64,000 nucleotides of DNA from Macrosoma leucophasiata (lineage: Eukaryota; Arthropoda; Insecta; Lepidoptera; Hedylidae): assembly GCA_036365455.1 (NCBI GenBank), contig JAWQUS010000017.1:2976001-3040000 (forward strand), given 5' to 3'. The translations under genes and the position numbers were made by a program. How positions within the stretch are numbered: position 1 is the stretch's first letter; each line of letters begins with the position of its first letter. The notes under the pieces are model-generated. The model had not been told where the DNA came from and did no database searches. It saw nothing but the letters and a program-made list of their open reading frames with translations. This document shows positions 53,364-63,500 of the stretch, piece after piece.

Positions 53364-53725
53364 TAATAATAATGGAAACCGTTGATACGTCCTACTGCTG
53401 GGCACGAGATTTACCCCTTCTTGGGAGGAGGCCTGGAGCTTACTCCACCACGCTGCTTCAATGCGGGTTGGTGGATATAAGGGTCAGTGGCCAACCCGTT
53501 GTCGGATATTTTCAAACCGCCCATAAGGCCTCCTACAAGGTTTAACGACTGGTACCGACGGCTTAATGTGCCCTCCGAAGCACAGGTACGCGTGTTTTAA
53601 TTTTCCACTAGCGGTCACCCATCACACATCCAACCGCGCCCGTATCGCCCGTATTAACCGAGTATGGATGGAGTAGATCCCTTCCGATCTACACCAGCTG
53701 TGAGGCAATGCGCGTTTCATATTAT
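53364..53725 (-). repeat. SINE-5S copy, target word AGCCTATA
   Basis: 3' end with ATTATTATTAT on the minus strand at 53364, head near 53719. AGCCTATA occurs on both sides (53356-53363 and 53726-53733). Small internal deletions relative to 48338-48697. Confidence 0.8.
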
Positions 53726-53733
53726 AGCCTATA

Positions 53734-54024
53734 AAAAAAACGTAACTTCACGACTGTAATCCCCGAAGGGGTAGGCAGAGGGTAAATGCATGCATTCAAG
53801 CAAACATGCAAACACCCACGATTCGCCGGTTACGTTTTGGTCCATGTAGCCTGTTGCCATCTCCGGGCGCATTACCAAACTCCGAGGTACTAGGAAACTT
53901 CCAGGAATTGGAAAAATCTCAATAGAACCAAAGATAAAGGATTTTAAACAGTTATCTCTGATAGTCTCCGACCCGGGAATCGAACCCAGGACCTCCAGCG
54001 TAGTAGTAGTGGAATATATCTAAA
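53734..54024 (-). repeat. SINE-T, 5'-truncated, target duplication
   Basis: Tail AAGTTACGTTTTTTT at 53734, head broken after GTAGTAGTAGTGG with about 14 bp of filler. Flanked by TATAGCCTATA (53723-53733, 54025-54035). Confidence 0.85.
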
Positions 54025-54125
54025 TATAGCCTATACAAGTAGGTAAACTTGTCATTCTCATAAAACAGTAAGTACACTCACTAAGCCAAATATTTGAATT
54101 AGTGTTACTTAGAACTATAGACTTT

Positions 54126-54344
54126 TTGTAGAAATTAAATTTGCGGATTCTCTCGCGTATACAATACTGCCAAACTTCTTATTATACCCGACGTTTCGGT
54201 CGCTTTCCAGCTACTACGCTACGTACCGTGCTCACGGGCAGACTAGCGTAGCGTAGTAGCTGGAAAGCGACCGAAACGTCGGGTATAATAAGAAGTTTGG
54301 CAGTATTGTATACGCGAGAGAATCCGCAAATTTAATTTCTACAA
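54126..54344. repeat. Perfect palindrome, 98-bp arms
   Basis: 54126-54223 and 54247-54344 are exact reverse complements; the spacer is 23 nt (54224-54246). Contains ACCCGACGTTTCGGTCGCTT, a word from a common lepidopteran repeat. Confidence 0.95.
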
Positions 54345-54479
54345 GTATGAAGCTCGCGAAAACCTGCGAAAACGTCACAGACATTTTGCATCTTTCAGGC
54401 TAAGTAAAAACGTTTTAAAGTGAAAACTTTTTTAAAATCGTTGTCATTTGAATGTTGATGAAACGAAAAAGCGACAGTA

Positions 54480-54640
54480 AAAATACTGCTGGACCAAAGC
54501 AAGGGGGAGCATAAGGGGGATATGCTATAATCGCCCAGTTTGGCATGCGGATGTCATGCGCAGTGTCGTGGTTTTATCGTAGGACGCTGTTGCCCATCTT
54601 GCGTTAATGCACTTACTACCACCCCATTGGAATCGTTTGG
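54480..54640 (-). repeat. RTE-type LINE 3'-end remnant
   Basis: CTGCTGGACCAAAGCAAGGG, ATATGCTATAATCGCCCAGT, GTAGGACGCTGTTGCCCATC. Confidence 0.55.
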
Positions 54641-54665
54641 CCGCCATTATTCGGTTGACCTACGG

Positions 54666-54714
54666 CACTAGTAGAAGAATTCTCTTCCAGAAGAATAAAA
54701 TTCTTCTACTAGTG
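54666..54714. repeat. Perfect 16-bp hairpin
   Basis: CACTAGTAGAAGAATT (54666-54681) and its complement at 54699-54714. Confidence 0.9.
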
Positions 54715-54779
54715 GGCGGTGGGGTCGTCACGTCCCAACGCCAGGAGAAGAATGTTTAGCTTTAGGTTTAAAGATCTTT

Positions 54780-55090
54780 ATAGTCATAAAAACATACAGA
54801 ATCAGAATCAGAAACTCATTCATTTATTTAGGGTGACTGGCACCTCTTATGACACGTCAAAAACAAACAAAATAAATTAAAGTGAATAACAATTGATATA
54901 CATGTCAAACAAGATAAGAAAATTAAGTATAGTCAAGAATATCACTAAGATAATACTTAATATAATAAACTAATGTAAAAAGTATATCAGTAAAATGTCT
55001 CATTTCCCCTTTACAAATTGATAACAAAGAGTAAAAAGAAAAGAAAAAGAGTCATTCTTCGTCATTCACCCGCAGAGTTCCAAAGGCCAG
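54780..55090 (-). repeat. Probable LINE 3' UTR
   Basis: Begins with AATCAGAATCAGAAACTCAT and CATTTATTTAGGG, the same style as 11383 and 28592 though a different family. Confidence 0.45.
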
Positions 55091-55127
55091 TTCTTTTAGA
55101 ATGAGATATAGATTACGTAGAAAAAAA

Positions 55128-55192
55128 CGTTACATCACGCCTGTAATCCGCGAAGGGGTAGGCAGAGGTAAATGCATGCATTCAATCATCCA
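55128..55192 (-). repeat. SINE-T 3' fragment
   Basis: GTTACATCACGCCTGTAATC to GCATGCATTCAA. Confidence 0.8.
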
Positions 55193-55207
55193 AGTTATAC
55201 AATAAGT

Positions 55208-55483
55208 TGATTTTTTTTTTTTTATGTAATTGAAGTGGTAAACAAGCATGCAGTTCACATTGATGTTAAGTGATGACTGCAACCTATAGACACCCACACA
55301 AAGACCAAGGTCAAAATGCAAATGCGTTACCACTCCTGAGGCCTAAGGTGTTAAGCCTCTGTGCCGGAAATTACAGGGCCGTACATTACCACCTGACCGG
55401 AACACGATAGTGCTGAACACTACCATTTAATGCGGTGGTGCCTACGCCCGCGAGCTCCGTCACTGGAGCTCTACCACCAGTAT
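55208..55483 (-). repeat. SINE-A copy
   Basis: T-run to stem-loop and CTACCACCAGTA; lacks the GCGGCAAGTATATTAGG segment. Confidence 0.88.
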
Positions 55484-55870
55484 AAATAGGATGTGATGTG
55501 ATAGGATGTTAAATGTCACAATAACTTTAACAGATATCGTGATGCAACCCAGGCTTAATCTTTTCATGAGCCGTTGCAAAAATAATGCTTCACATAATTT
55601 AACACAGTACCTAAATCAAAACATTATCGGACCAACTATTTGTTTGCGCACAACTTCTGTAACGACTTGTTATTACAATATTTTCCACATAAACCTGTTT
55701 GTTTTTAATTCGCAATCCAGTTCGACTCTAGTTCTAAACTCGGGTTGACTTTCGGCTGGGAAGCAATAAAGCGAGGCGGTTGAGGGTTGGCATATGTTTT
55801 ACCAATTTCGGAGAACTGAGGTTATGCGGTTTAAGTGTTATTCTTTTAGTTATATTATAGAGTATTTGAT
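55484..55870. other. No gene seen
   Basis: Unassigned. Confidence 0.45.
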
Positions 55871-55877
55871 GTATATA

Positions 55878-55978
55878 TGACCTTGGTCTTTGTGTGGGTG
55901 TCTATAGGCTGCAGTCATCACTTAACATCAATGTGAACTGAATGCTTGTTTGCCACTTCCATTACATAAAAAAAAAGA
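55878..55978 (+). repeat. SINE-A tail half
   Basis: TGACCTTGGTCTTTGTGTGG to ATTACATAAAAAAAAA. Confidence 0.85.
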
Positions 55979-56044
55979 GTAGGTAGAAGTAGGCTATCGG
56001 GGATCGAAATTCGTAAGTGATTTTGACTGAATTTACTTGTAATT

Positions 56045-56420
56045 GTTGTGCCCCTGTGTCAAAAATTACAGGCCCGTACATTACCACTCAACCGGAATAT
56101 GTTAGCGCTGAACACGCATTTAGCGAAAATTTCAAAATCAAAGTTAAAACGAACTCTTACAACCCATTTTTTTAAAGCAAACATATTTTTGTCTAATTTA
56201 CTTAAAAGGATTGTGCAATGATTTACTTGTGTATCCTACTAATACTATAAATGCAAAATTTTGGGAGATTTTTTTTTAATGTAATGGAAGTGGTAATCAA
56301 GCGTGCAGTTCACATTGATGTTAAGTTATGAGTGCAGCCGATAGATACAAAAACCAGGGAGATGCGTTGCCACCCCTAAACTAAGTTGTTTTAAATTCTT
56401 ATCTATTCTATTCTTATGTC
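56045..56420 (-). repeat. SINE-A, two degraded fragments
   Basis: 56045-56140 (TACAGGCCCGTACATTACCA) and 56272-56410 (GATGTTAAGTTATGAGTGCA). Confidence 0.65.
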
Positions 56421-56860
56421 TGTGGCATAGTTATTGCGGGGCTATACCATTTTCTAAGATATTGCCATGATCTTAAACAGACAGTGACACAATACGCTAT
56501 TATGTCTCAGAGTAAGCAATGGAACTAGAACTAGACAGTTCTTCGTAGCTGCACGCGCGAGCGCGCAACCACGGAAAGGGTCGAGGTTAGTTCCTCCTTC
56601 CCCTGGCATTCTGCCCTAGGTTGTCTAGGGCGTGGAAATTTTGATTGGGTGGGTATCGTGCGTGCTAGGACTCACCGGGGGCGTGTTCAATTTTTTTTTT
56701 TTTTTTTTAATTTTTTTTTTTATTATTTATTTATTTATTATTTTTTTTGTGAGAGCTTTTTTAAAAAGTAAACAATGGTATGTAACCTTAGGTTAGGTAT
56801 GTCACATAGTTGCCGTAGAGACGGGCTCTGCGCAAAGTCTACACAATGTAACCTCGTAGA
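56421..56860. other. No gene; poly-T tract
   Basis: A GC-richer stretch (56560-56690) followed by a T-rich low-complexity run at 56692-56755. No coding signal. Confidence 0.5.
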
Positions 56861-56862
56861 TG

Positions 56863-56971
56863 TGCTACGCTTCTAGCTACGCCGTAGCCAATATATGATC
56901 GTATGAATTGGTTGGGTATGTACCCGTATTTTTAACCGAGTTCAAAAAACGAGAAGGTTCTCAATTCGCCC

Positions 56972-57007
<36 letters not shown>

Positions 57008-57125
57008 ATATATTTATGCTACGCTTCTAGCTACGCCGTAGCCAATATATGATCGTATGAATTGGTTGGGTATGTACCCGTATTTTTAACCGAGTTCAAA
57101 AAACGAGAAGGTTCTCAATTCGCCC

Positions 57126-57177
<52 letters not shown>

Positions 57178-57190
57178 ATATATTTATGTA
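56863..57190 (+). repeat. Recent tandem duplication with (TA)n
   Basis: Unit TGCTACGCTTCTAGCTACGC... starts at 56863 and again at 57017 (154-bp period). Copies appear identical except for the (TA)n run, about 30 nt in the first and about 48 nt in the second. Confidence 0.92.
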
Positions 57191-58080
57191 TGTACGCGAA
57201 TTTCGCCGAGATTTCTGAACCGATTAACGTAATTCTTCTTTTGTTTGAAGCGGAATAGTTTCGAATTGGTTCCATAAAAATTTGATTCAGATAAGCCCAT
57301 CAGTTTTTATTTTATGAGCATTTTTTTACTTACTTTCACCTCAGACTAAAGGAATAAGAATAGACGGCGAGTTGTCATACAGTGCGTTGAATTCACTGAC
57401 GTCCTAGATAGTCCTAATGCGCATGACAACAAGATGACAACAAGTGACAATGACACATTTACTCATCGACGACACAACACAGCTTAATTACTCCTTCGTG
57501 GATAATTTTTTTTCATTTGTATCGACACAACTAAACAATTTAGGTATCTAATTGTCACGAAGCTAAAAGAGTCAGATTTTACAAATTTAACAGATTTGAA
57601 CATTAATCTAATTGGCAATGCAGCAATAAACTAAAAAGTATTGAATAAATATAACTACGTTAAGAAAAACCGACTTCAAAACTGAAAAGTAAAAAATAAT
57701 AAAGATTTAATTGTAATTATATACTACCTATTATTTATATGTGCTATTAATAATAGGTTTGAAGCCGGTGCCAAGCCTAAAACATATAAATATATTTTAA
57801 TCACTTCAATATGAATACGAGCAAATTAATACACTGAACAAAACGTAACCGGCGAATCGTGGGTGTTTGCATGTATGCTTGAATTCATGCATTTACCTCT
57901 GCCTACCCCTTCGCGGATTACAGGCGTGAAGTTACCTACTTTAGTGATTTTGGCTTTGCACCGACTTCAAACTTATTAGTAAATAGCACATATAAATAAT
58001 AGGTAGTATATAATAACAATGAAATCTTTATAATTTTTTACTTTTCAGTTTTGAAGTCGGTTTTTCTTAACGTAGTTATA
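57092..58080 (+). repeat. Palindromic repeat P, copy 2
   Basis: Counterpart of 31442-32365. Arms (57655-57775 and 57960-58078) are long inverted repeats with perfect outer ends (ACTACGTTAAGAAAAACCGA). The loop holds a SINE-T 3' fragment on the + strand (57838-57935), opposite to copy 1. Confidence 0.85.
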
Positions 58081-58149
58081 TTTATTGCATACATGAATGG
58101 TTACAATTATGTCACACTATAGATTTCTTAATAAACTCTTTCAGTTTTT

Positions 58150-58663
58150 TTTAGTGTTACAAAGGTGGCAAACAATATGCAATTCTATTTTAAAGAAAAA
58201 TGGAAAGAAAAATTTGACTTCAGGCGAGACTCGAACTCGCAGCCTACTGGGAATCTAGTCCAGCCGCTCTTCCAATTGAGCTACTGAAGTCCTGCCCGAT
58301 TTGTCAAATCTTTCCTTCACATTTATTGCCTTGCTTTATGGTAGCAGTAGCGTAAAATAAAATATATTTCACAAGCATGTGTTAATGCGAAATAATATAA
58401 AAACAATATGCAATTCACATTGATGTTAAGTGGTAACTGCAGCCTATAGACACTCACAGAAAGACCACAGGTCAAAATGCAATGCGTTGCCACCCCTGAG
58501 ACCGTAGTTGTTATGTCTCTGTGATAGTAATTACGGCGCCATACATTACCATCTAACCGGAACACGATAGTGCTGAACACTACCATTGAGCGGCAGATAA
58601 ATTAGGTGATGCGGTGGTGCCTACGCTCTCGAGCTCCTACACTGGCACTCTACCACCAGTAAC
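58150..58663 (-). repeat. SINE-A, older copy, split by SINE-B
   Basis: 58150-58185 and 58401-58663 are the two parts: GTGGCAAACAATATGCAATTC, then ACATTGATGTTAAGTGGTAA to TCTACCACCAGTAA. Confidence 0.88.
58186..58400 (-). repeat. SINE-B nested in SINE-A, 16-bp TSD
   Basis: Perfect AAACAATATGCAATTC at 58170-58185 and 58401-58416. On the minus strand: leader, a degenerate arm, the tRNA-like core GACTTCAGTAGCTCAATTGG to CTCGCCTGAAGTC, and tail. Confidence 0.93.
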
Positions 58664-58721
58664 CCCTTCACAATTTCTGTGAAACACTGCAAATACACAG
58701 TATTGGTTCATGTACTAATAA

Positions 58722-58769
58722 TGCCATATACAATGTATAGAAAATTAGTGACATACATTGTATATGGCA
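58722..58769. repeat. Perfect 16-bp hairpin
   Basis: TGCCATATACAATGTA (58722-58737) and its complement at 58754-58769, 16-nt loop. Confidence 0.9.
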
Positions 58770-59270
58770 GGAGTCTCAGAATCGCTCGGAGGGTTTGGAT
58801 TAAGATATTTGTTTTATTTAGAAATACATTTACTTCATATATATTTAACCAATAGTTTTGAATACATATTTTTATTGAAAAGAAAATAGTTCGGCTTATT
58901 TTTCTTATGAGGTGATGAGTTGATCTCTATTTGCCTACATGCAATGCACACAACAGATAGAAATGTAACTCTCATACAGGCTTTGATTTTGCTTCCATTT
59001 ACGCAAAGAAACTAACTGCAACCATAACAAACACTCACACTTTCAACTTAAACAATGCTGGTATTCGATTGGTCGCAAGGTCATTTCGCCGAGCGGCATA
59101 GAAACGTCCAATAGCCTGATGCGCTGCGGTGTGTCTCAATTATGCCCTGCCCACGGTGTGTCTCTTTACGTGCTACCTTTTTTTTTTGTTGGTACACTTA
59201 TTTGCAATATTATTCGTAGCTTTAATACTTTAAATTGAAAATGAAACAAATTATCATTTACACCTCAAAT
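58770..59270. other. No gene seen
   Basis: AT-rich. Confidence 0.45.
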
Positions 59271-59281
59271 ATGTTTTTTAA

Positions 59282-59440
59282 CATTTCGCATTAACACATG
59301 CTTGTGAAATATATTTTTCTTATTTAGGACTTCAGTAGCTCAATTGGAAGAGCGGCTGGACTAGATTCCCAGTAGGCCGCGAGTTCGAGTCTCGCCTGAA
59401 GTCAAATTTTTCTTTCCATTTTTCTTTAAAATAAAAAAAT
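59282..59440 (+). repeat. SINE-B, best copy; tRNA-like core at 59328-59403
   Basis: The core folds as a cloverleaf: acceptor GACTTCAG/CTGAAGTC perfect, D-arm GCTC/GAGC, T-arm GCGAG/CTCGC perfect with loop TTCGAGT, anticodon stem GCTGG/CCAGT. The anticodon loop is 9 nt, and the unit is repetitive, so it is a SINE and not a tRNA gene. Tail CAAATTTTTCTTTCCATTTT. Confidence 0.88.
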
Positions 59441-59445
59441 ACCTC

Positions 59446-59960
59446 ATATATGGTTAAAATTAACAACAAATTATGACGTTAAGAGCGAGTTAATGAAAAA
59501 CCACAATAACTACAATAAAACACACGTGCTAGGCAGCCCTGTCCAGCGGCCATTACATAAATAATGCCGCCATGTTTATTGCCGCCATTTTGAAGACAAA
59601 TGGATAGTTATTACGGCGTACTCCGTTTTACATTCGCTCTTCCCGTTGAAAATTAAAATATTGTACTTATTTTATAGGTAGTTCAACGGCGAGTGCCGAT
59701 TTACTGTTTCTGTATTTTTTTAAAAGTTTATGAGTATATGTTTTTCACATTGTGAGAAATGAATGGGTTGTAATTTCTCTCGAATCACTAAACAGAATGG
59801 TGTGACGCGCAATTTTTATTTTTGGGCGGAACATATCGTGCGTTGATCGTTTATTGCAATCTCGCGAAACAATTTGTAAGGAAGCAATTGTCTTTGGAAT
59901 TGCTTTTTGTGAGTTACGATATGCAGACGGGTCAGGACAAATGTTATGTTATATATACAT
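59446..59960. other. No gene seen
   Basis: Two GCCGCCAT words at 59568-59592 in otherwise unassigned DNA. Confidence 0.4.
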
Positions 59961-59965
59961 ATTTT

Positions 59966-60229
59966 TTTTTTATGTAATGGAAGTGGCAAACAAGCATGCA
60001 GTTCACATTGATGTTAAGTGATGACTGCAGCCTATAGACACCCACATGAAGACCAAGGCCAAAATGCAGATGCGTTACCACCCCTGAGGCCTAAGGTGTT
60101 ATGCCTCTGTGCCGGAAATTACAGGGCCGTACATTACCACCTGACCGGAACACGATAGTGCTGAACACTACCATTTAGCGGCAAGTAAATTAGGTAATGC
60201 GGTGGTGCCTACGCCCGCGAGCTCCGTAT
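59966..60229 (-). repeat. SINE-A, truncated in the stem-loop
   Basis: TTTTTTTTATGTAATGGAAG to CGCCCGCGAGCTCCGT, where it stops. Confidence 0.9.
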
Positions 60230-60448
60230 GTTATGGCTATTAGTAATTTTTATTGTTACATTTTTTGTGTGATCGGTACTTACTTCATTTTTATGCCTAG
60301 TCATTTTAAAATAAAATTATGGATTCATGGTATTAACAGTTTACGTTACCTTTATGAAAGACCTGAAGAGAATGGGATTGTACTTGTAAATGCCTTAAAT
60401 AAAACTGTCGGTATTTTTTAAATCGTAACATAAAAAGAAGATTTACGT

Positions 60449-60602
60449 CCAAATACTAAAACGTCACTCAAATCTAAATGTAACTTAAAAGTCTTCTGTC
60501 TCTATAAAACACGTGCAAACGACAGACAGAGACAGAGAGGGTATATTTGAGGGTTACTTAAAACTAAATGACGATTGAGTATTCTGAGTATTTGGCCATT
60601 AG
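60449..60602. mobile_element. Short MITE-like element (relative of 18296)
   Basis: CCAAATACTAAAACGTCACT and the TGACGATTGAGTATTCTGAG/TATTTGGCCA end. Confidence 0.5.
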
Positions 60603-60739
60603 TTTGTTAATTAAAATTAAATTATTGAATAAATACGCTCACACACACACTGCCCTAATGTAATTATAAGCCTACTCGTGAGTATACAAAATACCCTGAC
60701 CTGAAGAAATATCTGTTAGCGGTACGGGGATAAGGTGTA

Positions 60740-60930
60740 GTGCAGCATGCAGTACTCATGGATAGTTTTACCACAGTCTATAGACATCTACACAAAAACT
60801 AGAGGTCGAAATAAAGATGGAACCCCTGAAGTATAAGTTATTTACCGTGATAGTTAATATGTGACCATATACCTACATCCTCAAGCTCCGACATTAGGAC
60901 TCTGCCAACATTATGAATTAAAAATAGTTT
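60740..60930 (-). repeat. SINE-A, very degraded
   Basis: AGCATGCAGTACTCATG, TCTATAGACATCTACACAAA, CTCCGACATTAGGACTCTGC. Confidence 0.55.
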
Positions 60931-60944
60931 TACAACATACTTTT

Positions 60945-61625
60945 TAGGATTCCGTACCTTAAAAGGAAAAAAGGAACCCTTATAGGACTACTCGTGCGTC
61001 TGTCTGTCTGTCTGTCCGACTGTCACAACCAATTTGCTCCGAAACTACTCGACCGATTGAGTTGAAATTTGATGAATATATGTAAATTGGTGACCCAAAG
61101 ATGAACACGTCAAGTAAAATAGTAAAATTAAACAGGGGGGGACAATTTTTCAGGGGGTAAATCAGATAATTAAAAAAAATACTCGTAAACTGTGTCGTGT
61201 GACATATCAAATGAAAGAAGTTGTTGTCAGCATCTCAGATATATTTTTTTAATAATTTTTGCATAAACAAATTTGAAGTTATTTAAGAAAAATGACGAAA
61301 ATTGACCGTTTCAGTCAATCAGTTCGGTAGTTTCGGAGATAGGGGGATTCCCTCCCCCTATCTCCGAAACTACTGAACTGAACTTAAAATTTTGAAAAAA
61401 ATGTGGAAAATAATTCTTTGCCTATAGATTACTGGAAAACCAATAAGAAGTTTGAGTATTCAAATTAAATCGAAAATTCTTAATAATATAAGCCGCCCTG
61501 CCGGTACCACCGTAACCGCTATGTCCCTGCATTTTAAATCTGTAATATTTTGAAAAATATTTATTTAAATTACGGAACCCTCACCACGCGAGTCGAACTC
61601 GCACTTGTCCGGTTTTTTATGACAT
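60945..61625 (-). repeat. (GACA)n / GGGTTCC-end repeat, longest copy
   Basis: CCTTATAGGACTACTCGTGC, (GTCT)n, the shared body, a 27-bp-armed fold-back (61320-61346 / 61354-61380), and the end GCGAGTCGAACTCGCACTTG TCCGGTTTT split at 61610. Confidence 0.8.
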
Positions 61626-61659
61626 GAGGTGGAAAAAAGTATACAGTATATTATAATAG

Positions 61660-61920
61660 TAATCAAAAAATGTAGCCTACAAATATCTACATAAAAACTA
61701 AAGAGTTCAATTTAGGTGCGTTCCCACTTTTGAGCTCTAAGTTATGAGCTTCTGTGTCTGAAATAACAGCGCTGTACATTACTACCTGATCGGAACACGC
61801 TAGTGTTGAACACTTCCATTTAGCGCAAGTAGGTAGGTGGTGCTTTAGCGCAAGTAGATTAGGTAATGCGGTGGTGCTACCGCCCGCGGACTCCGTCACT
61901 GGAGTTCCACCACGAGTTAA
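61660..61920 (-). repeat. SINE-A, older copy next to CAMTA exon C
   Basis: TACATTACTACCTGATCGGA, a GCGCAAGTAG duplication near 61831-61858, and CTCCGTCACTGGAGTTCCAC. Ends about 55 bp before the exon. Confidence 0.85.
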
Positions 61921-61975
61921 ACCTACCATCTACTTTAGTGTACGTCCTAAAATAGTATCTTTCATACATTTTCAG

Positions 61976-62120
61976 AACCCAGATATAGTGCTGGTCCACT
62001 ACCTGAACGTGCCCTACCCGGATGATAACAAGCTGGCGACGGTGGCGCCGAGCCTCGCGCTTTGGGCTGACAAGAAGGAATGGACGAAGGATGAACTAGT
62101 CAGCCAGTTGAAACCAATGT
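61976..62120 (+). CDS. CAMTA: CAMTA internal exon C (CG-1 domain, last part)
   Basis: A 145-bp exon beginning in phase 0 after the acceptor CATACATTTTCAG and ending one base into a codon before the donor GTAAGTAC. Its 48 codons run from NPDIVLVHYLNVPYPDD through LALWADKKEWTKDELVSQLK to PM. This is the C-terminal part of CG-1, and the YPDDNKLA and LALWADKKEW segments match the insect form of the family as I remember it. Codon use is GC-rich at third positions compared with the AT-rich surroundings, as expected for a constrained exon. The next exon should start with two bases completing a codon (Phe in known homologues) and is not in the remaining 1.9 kb. A SINE-A relic ends about 55 bp before the acceptor. 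Confidence 0.95.
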
Positions 62121-62199
62121 GTAAGTACTTTTATTTGATGCGAAACAATAGCCAATTTAACTAACATAACACATGTCTAGTTTGCTTCACTAAATTTCT

Positions 62200-62468
62200 T
62201 TTTTTTTATGTAATGGAAGTGGCAAACAAGCATGCAGTTCAGATTGATGTTAAGTGATGACTGCAGCCTATAGACACTTACACAAAGACCGAGGTCAAAA
62301 TGCAGATGCGTGCGATGCAGGTGTTATGCCTCTGTGCCGGAAATTACAGGGCCGTACATTACCACCTGATCGGAACACGATAGTGCTACCATTTAGCGGC
62401 AAGTATATTAGGTAATGCGGTGGTGCCTACGCCCGCGAGCTCCATCACAGGAGCTCTACCACCAGTAA
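62200..62468 (-). repeat. SINE-A copy
   Basis: TTTTTTTTATGTAATGGAAG to GAGCTCTACCACCAGTAA, with small deletions near 62310 and 62388. Confidence 0.9.
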
Positions 62469-62609
62469 AAAAAATAGTTCTGTTTTCAAACCCAAACCAA
62501 GAGATGGATCCAGACAATGGGAGGCATAGACATAATTAAATGTATTTTATTAACCGATTCTAAAAAAATCTACAAGTGATCTCGTTGTTCGTATACACTG
62601 AACATTTAC

Positions 62610-62830
62610 ATATACGGTTCCGTACCTCGAAAGGCAAAAACGGAACCCTTATAGGATAGCTTTCTTGACCGTCTGTAAGTCTGTCAAGATCCTTTTTCTC
62701 AGGAACGCATGGAGATATTAAACTGAAATTACGCCACATACGTAAGTTTACTGTTCCTTGGAACTGTAAAAAAATTAAACCTCTAAGCCAACGCATTCTA
62801 AAGATACAGACGTTTATGCCGCAAATCTTC
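62610..62830 (-). repeat. GGGTTCC-end repeat, diverged
   Basis: GGTTCCGTACCTCGAAAGGC and GGAACCCTTATAGGATAGCT. Confidence 0.6.
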
Positions 62831-63480
62831 TCTCAAATTTTTGAAACTCGCAAAGGGAACCAAAACGGGCTACTTCCTGTGAACTCAGAATCTTGAAATT
62901 TGACACGAATCATCGTCTTATAGCAATAATAAAGGAAACATTCCGAAAATTGTACATTTTTAATAATCATTAATAGTTTTCTTATTTTTGAGTTACTATC
63001 CCCTTCCTATGGACGCGTAGATAAATTCCTATTTAATAGATTGAAATTCATTTCAAGAACTCAAGTCTTACACCTTCAAAATGTAACAAAATTAAATCCA
63101 TAGAAAAAATAATAAAAAAATAATAATAAAATTTCACTAAAATGTCCTTCAGTTAATGAATAATCATCTTAGAATTAAAATTAAGCACGATGAGCGTCGC
63201 GCGTCGTGATCAGTATAATTATGTGAAATAGTAAGATCCACAGGAGACATTGCGAAGTAATTAAACTTGTTAGATACACAAAATGATTTGGCTTTCACCA
63301 AAATTTGAACATGATATGGGAGAACCCAACCATGTGTGAACTACGATGAGACGAAATACGCTCGGCCGCATATATTATGCGCCGGCTCGACCTCACACGT
63401 GCGTGATGAATATAATAAGTTTGACAAACCTGTTATATCGCGATGGACTTATGAATTATAATTGAAAATTTAAATGATTA
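62831..63480. other. No gene seen
   Basis: AT-rich; no CAMTA exon recognised. Confidence 0.5.
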
Positions 63481-63500
63481 AATGATTATTTTGTAAGAGT

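Larger units (their letters stand above)
45424..61975 (+). other. CAMTA: CAMTA intron B-C (16.6 kb)
   Basis: Bounded by GTAAGT at 45424 and CAG ending at 61975. Holds a 2.3-kb antisense RTE LINE, about a dozen SINE-A copies and fragments, 5S-headed SINEs, long palindromes and a tandem duplication. Confidence 0.88.

Noticed and set aside
58722..58769. Pre-miRNA hairpin
   Set aside because: Arms of 16 bp are too short and the pairing is perfect; no typical ~22-nt imperfect duplex. Same judgement for 10562-10612.
59328..59403. Possible functional tRNA gene
   Set aside because: Acceptor, D and T arms pair well, but the anticodon loop has 9 nt, the sequence recurs at least five times with the same flanks, and copies have retroposition duplications. 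It is the head of SINE-B.
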